In this document: positions 53,420 through 61,440 of the stretch, piece after piece
Numbering within the stretch: the first letter of the stretch is position 1
How the letters are laid out: each line of letters begins with the position of its first letter
Assembly (NCBI RefSeq): GCF_003259675.1
Contig: NZ_PZJG01000003.1
Location: 1-64,000, forward strand
Source: Macrococcoides bohemicum
GTDB taxonomy: Bacteria > Bacillota > Bacilli > Staphylococcales > Staphylococcaceae
Direction of reading: 5' to 3'
DNA length: 64,000 bases
Translations under genes and position numbers: made by a program
Notes under the pieces: generated by a model
The model's input: the letters and a program-made list of their open reading frames with translations, nothing else
Told to the model about the DNA's origin: nothing
The model's database searches: none

Positions 53420-54742
53420 ATGAAAAAATTTATTTATGCAGGTTTATCTTCTATTGTATTAGCAACAACATTAGCAGGTTGCGGTGGTACTTCAAATGGT
53501 GGATCTAATGGTAAGATTGTAGAGTTAAAAAAAGGTGAAAAGGTAGAAATCGAGTTCTGGTATGGTCTAGGTGGTAAATTAGGAGATCAAATGAAGAAGA
53601 AAATCGATGCCTTTAATAAATCACAAGATAAAGTAGTAGTAAAAGGAGTTCAGCAAGCAGATTATGATGAAACGTATAAGAAATTACAAGCTGCTGTAGC
53701 AAGTGGTAAGACACCAGCTTTAATCTTAACAACAACGGATACCGGTAAGATTATGGCGAAGAAAAAGATTTTAACAGAGTTAACACCATATATTGATGTA
53801 AAAGATGATTATGAAACGAAAGATATTATTGAGACATTCTTAAAAGATGGACAGTTTGAAGATAAGCAATTCACGTTACCAGCATACGGTACAACACAAT
53901 TAATGTACTACCGTAAAGATGCTTTAAAGGAAGCAGGATTAACTGAAGATATCTTTAAAGACTGGACGAAATTTGAAGAAGCAGCAAAGCAATTAACTAA
54001 GAAGTCTGGGAATAAAGTTGAGCGTTACGGCTGGTCACCGATGTGGGGTGCTGATAACTTAATGGATATGGCATACTCTAACGGAGGTAAAGTAATTGAC
54101 GAATCAGGTAAGAAAGTAATGATTAACTCTAAAGAGTGGGTTGAAGCATGGTCAATTATTGATCGTGGTATTAATAAAGATAAGACGATGAAAATCAACT
54201 CAGGTGGCCAAGGCTGGGAATATTGGTATAAAACGATTGATGAAGTAATGCAAGAGAAATCTGCAGGTTACATCGGTTCGTCAGGTGACCAGGGAGATCT
54301 TGACTTTAAGCAATTAGGTGCAGCTGAACAGCCAGGATTTAATGGTAAAGAAGGAACACCTTCAGCATCAAGTCAGCAGTTAGCGATTCCGTCTAAAGCT
54401 GAAGCGAAACAAAAGGCAGCGGCATTTGAATTCATTAAGTTCTTTGAGAAAGCTGAAAATACTGCTGACTGGTCAATGAACACTGGTTATATTGCAGTAA
54501 GAACTTCAGCGAAAGATGATGCGAAGTTTAAAGCATTTGCTAAAAAAAATCCTCAAATCTTAAAGCCGATTGAACAAGCAGAGCATGCAGTACCAACGTT
54601 TATCGATCCAACTGGCGGTAAGATACAAGATGCTATCAAAAAAGCAGCTGACAAAATGGAAATTGAAGGTAAACCAGCGAAAGAAGTGTTAGATGAAGCA
54701 CAAAAAGAAGCACAAGCTGCATTAGACAATACTGTGAAATAG
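53420..54742 (+). CDS. ABC transporter substrate-binding lipoprotein (UgpB-type)
   Basis: 440 residues. Lipobox TLAGCG after a short signal peptide. Mature part EIEFWYGLGGKLGDQMKKKI, then FTLPAYGTTQLMYYRKDALK and aromatic segments GYIGSSGDQGDLDF and SASSQQLAIPSKAEAKQKAA, as in UgpB-like family 1 binding proteins. RBS AAGGGAG. Likely binds a glycerophosphate-like or sugar phosphate compound, judged from the downstream hydrolases. Confidence 0.88.
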   Translation: MKKFIYAGLSSIVLATTLAGCGGTSNGGSNGKIVELKKGEKVEIEFWYGLGGKLGDQMKKKIDAFNKSQDKVVVKGVQQADYDETYKKLQAAVASGKTPALILTTTDTGKIMAKKKILTELTPYIDVKDDYETKDIIETFLKDGQFEDKQFTLPAYGTTQLMYYRKDALKEAGLTEDIFKDWTKFEEAAKQLTKKSGNKVERYGWSPMWGADNLMDMAYSNGGKVIDESGKKVMINSKEWVEAWSIIDRGINKDKTMKINSGGQGWEYWYKTIDEVMQEKSAGYIGSSGDQGDLDFKQLGAAEQPGFNGKEGTPSASSQQLAIPSKAEAKQKAAAFEFIKFFEKAENTADWSMNTGYIAVRTSAKDDAKFKAFAKKNPQILKPIEQAEHAVPTFIDPTGGKIQDAIKKAADKMEIEGKPAKEVLDEAQKEAQAALDNTVK

Positions 54743-54758
54743 GTTAGGAGTTTATCTA

Positions 54759-56081
54759 ATGAATAAAGTTACAGGTAAAATTTCAATAAGAGGATTTCAA
54801 TATCCTCTTATTACTTTAAATATACAATGTGAGTTTTGGACTTATGTCCGTCTTTACCAAGGTGATGCTTTAATATATCAGTATATCGGTAGAGATTCTG
54901 AGTTAGTGGTTGATTTGGTAGATGTATCGTATGGTCAATCGCAATTATTTGATGATAGTGATCTTACTTATGTAGTAATGGATGTACAGAAGTTTACAAC
55001 ACCGATTGTCAATGTTGAAGTAACTGATGGTAAGCCTGCTTATATAGAAGAGCATCATCATTTTATTCAGAATATGGCAGATAGAAGTAAAACAGATAAA
55101 CGTTATTATAAAGGTGATTTACATGCCCATACGAATCTTTCTGATGGCAGCTTAACACCAAGCGAACTTGTTGCACATGCAAAGGAAGTAGGGTTAGATT
55201 TCTTCTTTATTACGGACCATAACTTCTACCATACTATATGGCCAAAAAGTGATATGTTAATACTCCCAGGTGTTGAGTTTACGGGTAATACAGGACACTG
55301 GAATGCATTAAATCTTCAAGATGCAATCGATATGTATTCTGAAGACTATAATATCGAATCTATTGAAGGTACGCATAAATTGATGGATAGAATGTGTGAT
55401 AATGATACGTTAGTAAGCGTTAACCACCCTTTCTTAACAATTTGGTCATGGTTGCATGACGAACTGGATTTAACGAAAGTTGATAGTCTTGAATTATGGA
55501 ATGATCCAAGTTACAAAGACAATCCTAAAGCAACGGAAGAAGCTTTAAAGTTCTGGCATGCTTCACTTGTAACAGGTCATCGCATTACAGCAGTTGGTGG
55601 TAGTGACTTCCATCATTTAATTGATGTGAAAGATAACAATAGAACGAACGCCTTAAATGATCCGACAACACATGTTTATTGTGAAGGACTAAATAAAGAT
55701 AACTTACTTGAAAGCATAAGAAGTGGTCATGTATTTGTAACGAGATTTATTAATGTTGAAGCATTTAATGTTACTGTCAATGATAAAGCAGTGATGTTTG
55801 GCGACACAATGAGTACAGGCGGTAACGCTAAAGTGGCATTTGAAGTTAAAGGTGAACCTGTAACAGCAGATGTAACGCTATATACGAAAGATAAGCGATA
55901 CGTTAGTAGTTTAGAAAATAATGTTGCTACATTTAATGTTGAAGTTGAGGCAAATGATTTCTTAAGATTTGAACTAAGGAATGAAGAGCTAATCGCATTT
56001 ACAAATCCAATTTATCAAGGTGCAATCGAACGTACTACAACAACATATAAAGAAGTCAAGGCATTGATGTATGAAATATAA
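54759..56081 (+). CDS. PHP-domain phosphoesterase, CehA/McbA family
   Basis: 440 residues. A beta-rich N-terminal part (about 110 residues) precedes a PHP domain: GDLHAHTNLSDGSLTPSEL (metal His), FFITDHNFYH, LPGVEFTG and SVNHPFLT, with GGSDFHHL near residue 290. PHP proteins hydrolyse phosphoesters with two or three metals; no signal peptide, so it acts in the cytosol on what the transporter brings in. RBS TTAGGAG. Overlaps the HAD gene by 11 bp. Confidence 0.86.
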   Translation: MNKVTGKISIRGFQYPLITLNIQCEFWTYVRLYQGDALIYQYIGRDSELVVDLVDVSYGQSQLFDDSDLTYVVMDVQKFTTPIVNVEVTDGKPAYIEEHHHFIQNMADRSKTDKRYYKGDLHAHTNLSDGSLTPSELVAHAKEVGLDFFFITDHNFYHTIWPKSDMLILPGVEFTGNTGHWNALNLQDAIDMYSEDYNIESIEGTHKLMDRMCDNDTLVSVNHPFLTIWSWLHDELDLTKVDSLELWNDPSYKDNPKATEEALKFWHASLVTGHRITAVGGSDFHHLIDVKDNNRTNALNDPTTHVYCEGLNKDNLLESIRSGHVFVTRFINVEAFNVTVNDKAVMFGDTMSTGGNAKVAFEVKGEPVTADVTLYTKDKRYVSSLENNVATFNVEVEANDFLRFELRNEELIAFTNPIYQGAIERTTTTYKEVKALMYEI

Positions 56082-56787
56082 ATTAGTCATATTTGATAAA
56101 GATGGAACCTTGCTGAGGTTTGAATCAGTGTGGGTGAAAATTGGTCATAATATTGTAGATAGCTTTATAAATACGTTCGATGTACAAATTGACAAACAAG
56201 ATATATTACAAGCATTAGGCTTAGGTGCAGATTACATCGAACCTTCTGGAATACTATCGAGTGGTACGACTAACGATATTATTAAAGTGTTCAATAAATA
56301 TGTACAAGATGACAATGTTGAAATGTGGACTCGAAAAAATATGGATGCACTCGCCAATCAATATGAACATCAGCTTGAAATGATAAAAGGGACTGATGTA
56401 GTTCTAAAAAGGCTAAAAGATAGCGGCTATTTGCTTGCTGTAATAACGGCGGATGATTATATTAGTACGGATAATTTCTTAAGAAAGTTTGATATACGTG
56501 ATTACTTTAATGAGATTATCACGAGTGACAGAGTCCCTGTTCAAAAACCTAATCATTTAATACTGGATTCACTTATAGAAAAATATCAAATAAAGACGAG
56601 TGAAATGATTATGGTTGGTGATACACCTATCGATATGCAGTTAGGTAAGAATGGCAATATAGGACTTACTATAGGTGTATTAAGTGGGACGAGTAAGCAT
56701 GAACATTTACACGAGGCCGATATTATATTAAATGATGTGACAGAATTAATTAAAGACGACCAATTGATTTGGGAAGAGGGATTTTAA
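56071..56787 (+). CDS. HAD-superfamily phosphatase (Gph-like)
   Basis: 238 residues. Motif I FDKDGTLL (Asp9/Asp11), motif II VITADDY, motif III Lys in VPVQKPNH, motif IV MVGDTPIDMQLG. Resembles phosphoglycolate-type phosphatases with an alpha cap. It probably removes the remaining phosphate after the PHP enzyme. Starts 11 bp inside the PHP gene and ends TAATG with the ATPase gene. Confidence 0.86.
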   Translation: MKYKLVIFDKDGTLLRFESVWVKIGHNIVDSFINTFDVQIDKQDILQALGLGADYIEPSGILSSGTTNDIIKVFNKYVQDDNVEMWTRKNMDALANQYEHQLEMIKGTDVVLKRLKDSGYLLAVITADDYISTDNFLRKFDIRDYFNEIITSDRVPVQKPNHLILDSLIEKYQIKTSEMIMVGDTPIDMQLGKNGNIGLTIGVLSGTSKHEHLHEADIILNDVTELIKDDQLIWEEGF

Positions 56788-57821
56788 TGCTGAAAGTAGA
56801 AAATATAAATAAAAGATATCACAAAGAGCAATGGGTTTTAAAAGATATTAACTTTGAAGTAGCTGCTGGCGATTTCTTTGTACTTGTAGGACCTAGTGGT
56901 TGTGGGAAAAGTACTCTGCTTAAGATGATTGCAGGATTAGAAGATATTACTGAAGGTAAGTTATTTATAAATGATACGTTAGCAAATCATTTACACCCGA
57001 AAGATAGAAATTTATCTATGGTCTTTCAAAACTACGCACTTTATCCTCATATGACGGTAGAGAAAAATATATTATTTACCCTGGAAAATAGAAAAGTGCC
57101 TAAAAATGAACGTCAACAAAAGATGATGGAAGCGGCAAAGCTTGTAGGACTAGAAAGTTATTTAAAGAAGAAGCCAGGTGAGCTCTCAGGAGGACAACGT
57201 CAACGTGTAGCACTTGCACGTGCAATTGTAAGTGAATCAAAGATATGTCTGATGGATGAGCCATTATCTAACTTAGATGCAAAGCTGCGAGGTCAAATGC
57301 GTGCAGAATTACGTCAGTTACAACAACGACTAGATATGACGATGATTTATGTTACACATGATCAAGTGGAAGCGATGACGATGAGCGATCGCATCATGGT
57401 CTTAAATGACGGTCACATTCAACAAATTGGCACACCGCTGGAAATATATAATAACCCTGCGAATAAGTTTGTAGCAAACTTTATGGGAAGTCCAGCAATG
57501 AATATTGTAAAGGGACACTTAATAGACAATGCGATTAAATTTGGCAATTTTAGTCTGCCAGCTACGCATTATCATCAGACAATTGATGTTGGGTTTAGGC
57601 CAGAAGATATTTATCTTTATAAAAATGGTACTGCTGTTAGTGTTACTGCTTGCGAAATATTAGGGGACACGACGATTGTGAACTTTGATATTAGCGGTGA
57701 ACAATGTATTGCTAAATTTAATGAACAGCTTCCATTGAACATAGGAGATGTCATTAATATTAGTATTAAGCGGGATAAAGTTAAATATTTCGATTCAGAA
57801 CATGGAAATGTTATCGAATAG
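56787..57821 (+). CDS. ABC transporter ATP-binding protein (UgpC-type)
   Basis: 344 residues: Walker [12 protein letters not shown]-loop [24 protein letters not shown], Walker [26 protein letters not shown]-terminal TOBE with GFRPEDIYLY. ATG 56787 overlaps the HAD stop; GAAGAGGG is the RBS. Completes the second ABC system, so it need not borrow the ATPase at 45385. Confidence 0.93.
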   Translation: MLKVENINKRYHKEQWVLKDINFEVAAGDFFVLVGPSGCGKSTLLKMIAGLEDITEGKLFINDTLANHLHPKDRNLSMVFQNYALYPHMTVEKNILFTLENRKVPKNERQQKMMEAAKLVGLESYLKKKPGELSGGQRQRVALARAIVSESKICLMDEPLSNLDAKLRGQMRAELRQLQQRLDMTMIYVTHDQVEAMTMSDRIMVLNDGHIQQIGTPLEIYNNPANKFVANFMGSPAMNIVKGHLIDNAIKFGNFSLPATHYHQTIDVGFRPEDIYLYKNGTAVSVTACEILGDTTIVNFDISGEQCIAKFNEQLPLNIGDVINISIKRDKVKYFDSEHGNVIE

Positions 57822-57823
57822 CT

Positions 57824-57854
57824 ACCGAACAAAGTTAATTTGTTCGGTTTTTTA
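57824..57854 (+). terminator. Ugp-like operon terminator
   Basis: 10-bp stem ACCGAACAAA/TTTGTTCGGT, GTTAA loop, T-run. Confidence 0.9.
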
Positions 57855-57880
57855 ATTAAACAATACGTGACGTATTGATA

Positions 57881-58217
57881 AGGCCACTGAAAATCTCACG
57901 ATTTTTTAATCTTCAATAAAAAATTATGAAAAAATCCCAATATATATTTAAAAATTTCAAATTTATTTTCTTCTTTTCTATAGCCATGGGTAACAGAAGG
58001 ATTAAGCTTTGAAACTAAATCAATTTTCTAAGCTCATTATCTTTTGGCACCACAATATCATGTAGTTTACTATATTCACTTAATATCATCTCATCTTATT
58101 TTCTCAACAAAGGAATTACCCATCAATTTACGTAAAAAAGAAGGTATGAAATTAATCATACCTTCCTAGAACAGCCATTTAATTTTTAAGCGAAGATTGA
58201 GACTTTTTCAGTGGCCT
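57881..58217 (-). mobile_element. Deleted IS1182-like element (337 bp, MITE-like)
   Basis: Flanked by perfect 13-bp inverted repeats AGGCCACTGAAAA (57881-57893) and TTTTCAGTGGCCT (58205-58217), the ends I know from staphylococcal IS1182-type elements (…GACTTTTTCAGTGGCC). Inside, the minus strand at about 58088-58020 reads YSKLHDIVVPKDNELRKLI, the start of that transposase family, and is then broken by a stop and shift. A hairpin GAAGGTATGA/TCATACCTTC (58140-58165) lies between end and coding remnant. No target duplication is evident. Confidence 0.72.
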
Positions 58218-58237
58218 CATTTAAATTGTGCTGTTTT

Positions 58238-58690
58238 TTATCTTCTTATAATCTCAATGTTCTTTACTTGTAATGGATCAATCCTGACAATCTGTTTTAG
58301 GAATGGATGTCTCGCTTCAATATTAATTTCTTTGCTATTCCAATTTGATTCAATACTTTTACCTTTAATGACAGTACCATCTATTAAAGTTATGATACAT
58401 TTTATATGGTTGTACGTAGTGATGTATTCATGATGATAACTGATATAACCGTGATCGACGGAGATATTATCATAGACTTGTTCGAAATCTTTTTTCATTG
58501 CTGCAATTCTAGGGATTTGTTTTATCTCATCTGGATTGAATAAATAACCAAACTCATTGTAGAGTATTTGGTCATATGCATCCATGAGTTCTCGAATAAT
58601 CTCGCCTGAATCATAATCTATTTCTAAGAGATCTACTTTATATTTTCTTAGTGTTGCTTTGTCTTCTTCCTTTAATATCACCGTATCCAT
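58238..58690 (-). CDS. Hypothetical protein with small C-terminal beta domain
   Basis: 150 residues, soluble. Helical acidic N-terminal part (ELMDAYDQILYNEFGYLFNP) and a C-terminal beta segment CIITLIDGTVIKGKSIES...IVRIDPLQVKNIEII that resembles the SH3-like/YolD-like pattern. RBS GAGGTG. Not recognised; the ISremnant lies directly downstream. Confidence 0.55.
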   Translation of the reverse strand: MDTVILKEEDKATLRKYKVDLLEIDYDSGEIIRELMDAYDQILYNEFGYLFNPDEIKQIPRIAAMKKDFEQVYDNISVDHGYISYHHEYITTYNHIKCIITLIDGTVIKGKSIESNWNSKEINIEARHPFLKQIVRIDPLQVKNIEIIRR

Positions 58691-58786
58691 TCAATCACCT
58701 CATTTTTGATAGTATAGCAAATAAATTGTATATGGAACGTGTCATTTTTAAAGTATTTCGTTATGATAATTTTAAGAGGTGAGTAT

Positions 58787-58987
58787 ATGATATATGTTAT
58801 CGGAAGTATGTCTGTAGATTTAGTTGTGCAGGCAAACAGGTTACCAAAGAGAGGTGAAACGATCTTAGGAGAATCCTTCTTTATGACTGAAGGAGGAAAA
58901 GGTGCGAATCAGGCAGCTGGTCTTTCTGTTGGAGGATTAGGAGCACAAGGTGGCATGCCGTTTAGATATGATATTAAGGATAAATAA
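58787..58987 (+). pseudogene. rbsK: Ribokinase with large in-frame internal deletion
   Basis: The N-terminus is a normal ribokinase (IYVIGSMSVDLVVQANRLPK, then FFMTEGGKGANQAAG), but residue ~45 runs straight into a ribokinase-like C-terminus (LSVGGLGAQGGMPF). About 240 residues including the ATP site and catalytic Asp are gone. RBS AAGAGGTG and the stop are kept. Only 67 codons remain, so it cannot be an active kinase. Confidence 0.75.
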
Positions 58988-58989
58988 AA

Positions 58990-59030
58990 AAACACCGGTG
59001 AAAGTAATCGATTAACTTTCACTGGTGTTT
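58990..59030. terminator. Bidirectional terminator
   Basis: 16-bp stem AAACACCGGTGAAAGT with its near-perfect complement, 9-base loop. Confidence 0.82.
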
Positions 59031-59071
59031 TAAAGTTTACCGTAAAAAGACTTAATTTATGATACATCATT

Positions 59072-59500
59072 CTATATGATCTTTCCTTCTTTCATTTCAC
59101 GACGAAACTCATAATAGCGTAGCCATTTGAACAGGACATACAATATAAAGATAATGATTGTCGTGTAATGCATTCCGCTACCTGGAATATTTGGTGGTGA
59201 GAAATGCACTACAATATATCCAAGAGATAATATGATTGCCAGGACTGCACTATATGTGAGGCAGTCTTTTAAATACCACTGAGCAACGAGCCAGTCTTTA
59301 GCATTATTGGTTTCTAGATATCTTTTAATTTGTGTAATCGTATCTGCATAGCAAATTAATAACATCATCGTAAATGCATAGACTGCAAATAAAGTATATT
59401 TCGGATAATATATAAAGAGTAATACAAAAGCTACGATGATAAGAGCAATCATACTCATAATATAAAATTTTTTATTGTGTTTAATATACCACGATATCAT
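59072..59500 (-). CDS. Small multi-pass membrane protein, unknown function
   Basis: 142 residues with four hydrophobic segments (FYIMSMIALIIVAFVLLFIY, YTLFAVYAFTMMLLICYA, YSAVLAIILSLGYIVVHF, TTIIIFILYVLFKWL) and a charged tail YEFRREMKEGK. ATG 59500 follows AGGGGTGG; longer readings lack a site. Not recognised. Confidence 0.6.
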   Translation of the reverse strand: MISWYIKHNKKFYIMSMIALIIVAFVLLFIYYPKYTLFAVYAFTMMLLICYADTITQIKRYLETNNAKDWLVAQWYLKDCLTYSAVLAIILSLGYIVVHFSPPNIPGSGMHYTTIIIFILYVLFKWLRYYEFRREMKEGKII

Positions 59501-59641
59501 GTTACCACCCCTTTTGTTCAATATACTTATTATAAACCACAAATTAGGAAAGTTGAATAAAATGGTATATATTTTCCGGGAAATTTTATGATTAATTGAT
59601 GGAACTGTTATAAAATGAATTTAATGAAGGTAGGTGTGCTT

Positions 59642-60538
59642 ATGAAGTGTTTAATTATTGGATCAACTGTTGCTGATATTATGATTTATATGGATAAATT
59701 ACCGACGAGTCAAGGTGATGAACATATTAAAAAGCAGATGATGGCAGTAGGTGGGTGTGCGTTTAACGTTGTTAATGTATTGCATCGGATGGGAGTAGAT
59801 TATACTTTTATATCGCCAGTAGGAACAGGTATGTATGGTGATTTTGTGAAGAAAGAATTAAATCGTTTAGATATACAAAGTGAAATACATCTGAGTGGTG
59901 CGAATGGATGTTGTTATTGTTTCGTTGAAGAAAATGGTGACAGAACATTCTTGTCCCATCATGGCGTGGAGTATTCATTTAATCCGGAATGGGTAACGGA
60001 TTTAGAGATAACTTCATTTGATTATATTTATGTGTGTGGATTAGAGATTGAAGAAATAGATGGTGATAAGATTATAGATGTATTAAAGCATGTAACTGGT
60101 CAAATTATCTTCTGTCCTGGACCACGAGGTAAATTAATTAAACAGAGGAAGATGGAAGCACTCTACGCGTTGTCACCGATTATCCATTTAAATGATCAGG
60201 AAATAAAAGAGTTGACTGGGTTAGAAAATTTAGAAGAAGCGGTACAAAAAATGTATGACTGGACGCATAACACAGTTATTGTGACGACTGGTGCAGACGG
60301 TGCAATTTACTATGATGGTCAAATGCACAGTGTAACAGGATATAAAGCTACAGTGGTTGATACAATTGGCGCTGGAGATAGTCATACTGGCGGTGTAATA
60401 GCAGCATTAAGTACCGGGAAAACGTTACATGAAGCAGTTGATTTTGCGAACCTGGTATCGAGTAAAGTGGTTGGTGTGAATGGCGTGCATTTAGAAGAAG
60501 GAATATACGAAGAGCTTCGACAATCTTTGAGAAGATAA
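59642..60538 (+). CDS. PfkB-family carbohydrate kinase
   Basis: 298 residues, ribokinase-like. N-terminal CLIIGSTVADIMIYMDKLP, the sugar-binding glycines AVGGCAFNVVNVLHRMG, and the PfkB signature 2 with catalytic Asp VVDTIGAGDSHTGGVIAAL near residue 245. Substrate (ribose, fructose, nucleoside or pseudouridine) is not clear. ATG 59642 follows AGGTGTG. A separate gene from the ribokinase remnant 650 bp upstream. Confidence 0.88.
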   Translation: MKCLIIGSTVADIMIYMDKLPTSQGDEHIKKQMMAVGGCAFNVVNVLHRMGVDYTFISPVGTGMYGDFVKKELNRLDIQSEIHLSGANGCCYCFVEENGDRTFLSHHGVEYSFNPEWVTDLEITSFDYIYVCGLEIEEIDGDKIIDVLKHVTGQIIFCPGPRGKLIKQRKMEALYALSPIIHLNDQEIKELTGLENLEEAVQKMYDWTHNTVIVTTGADGAIYYDGQMHSVTGYKATVVDTIGAGDSHTGGVIAALSTGKTLHEAVDFANLVSSKVVGVNGVHLEEGIYEELRQSLRR

Positions 60539-60650
60539 AATCAAAAATGTATTGTTATTTTCTGTAAAACAGAGTATCGTTTAGTTATATTGAATTACAA
60601 TATGAATTTTATTCGTATAACTAATAACTTATTTCTTAAAGGAGATTTTT

Positions 60651-61421
60651 ATGAAAAAATTAATTTGTGCAATAGCTGTGAGTGCATTACTTTTAACTCC
60701 AATGAACGTTGCGGATGCAAAGCGTTACAAGACGATAAGAGTGCATACAGTGCAGTCGAATGATACTGTCACTTCAATTGCTAAGAAATATAATATTACG
60801 CCTACAAACGTTAAGAAGTGGAATGCATTAGTTCTTGATGCAACGTATCCTGGAGATCACTTGGTTACATCTAATCCGAATAAGACCAAACCTATTTATA
60901 AACGCAGTGTGCCAAGCAAAGATGTAATGGTTCAATGGTTCTACGATCGTATGGGTAAGACACGTTATCAATCTTATGCAGGACGATGGGGTAAAGATAC
61001 TTGGGATTGTTCGAGTGCTGTTTACGCAGCAATGATTGAAGCGGGTTACTTACCAAAGCAGACAGTACTTGGTGATACCACAACGATGTTTGCTCAGGAG
61101 AATCGTTTGTTTATACCGATAAAGAAAAAAGATGTGCGTTACGGAGATATATTCGTATTAGGTAGTAAAGTGAATAGTCGCGGTGCATTGGGTCATACGG
61201 GTGTAATTCTGAATAAGAATCAGATCATCCACATGGGCTATAAAACTGCATATGACAATGGCATCATGATTACAGGTTATCAAGGATTTGCTGAAAAACC
61301 TGGTGTTCCAACGTATTATTATCGTATTAATGAAGATTTTGTTAAAAAGATAAAAGCTAAAGACGTATTTGAAAATAGTTTAGGTAAACCTGTATTTAAA
61401 TATAAATTGCCCTCAAGATAA
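60651..61421 (+). CDS. LysM peptidoglycan hydrolase with cysteine amidohydrolase domain
   Basis: 256 residues. Signal peptide (MKKLICAIAVSALLLTPMNV, cleavage near ADA-K), one LysM domain (HTVQSNDTVTSIAKKYNITP, KKWNALVLDATYPGDHL), and a catalytic domain with WDCSSAVYAAMIEAGYLP (Cys) and GALGHTGVILN (His), as in NlpC/P60-like or phage Amidase_5 peptidoglycan hydrolases. Exported, binds and cleaves peptidoglycan. RBS AAAGGAG. The terminator begins before its stop codon. Confidence 0.85.
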   Translation: MKKLICAIAVSALLLTPMNVADAKRYKTIRVHTVQSNDTVTSIAKKYNITPTNVKKWNALVLDATYPGDHLVTSNPNKTKPIYKRSVPSKDVMVQWFYDRMGKTRYQSYAGRWGKDTWDCSSAVYAAMIEAGYLPKQTVLGDTTTMFAQENRLFIPIKKKDVRYGDIFVLGSKVNSRGALGHTGVILNKNQIIHMGYKTAYDNGIMITGYQGFAEKPGVPTYYYRINEDFVKKIKAKDVFENSLGKPVFKYKLPSR

Positions 61422-61440
61422 TCATCTTGAAGGCAGTTTT
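61409..61440. terminator. Terminator overlapping the LysM gene stop
   Basis: Stem GCCCTCAAGAT/ATCTTGAAGGC with one mismatch, AATC loop, T-run, between convergent genes. Confidence 0.82.

Noticed and set aside
58197-58433. 78-codon plus-strand frame with hydrophobic start
   Set aside because: Antisense to the hypothetical gene at 58238 and reads through the IS terminal repeat.
60651-61421. Prophage lysin reading of the LysM hydrolase
   Set aside because: It has a Sec signal peptide and no phage genes around it, so it is a cellular hydrolase.
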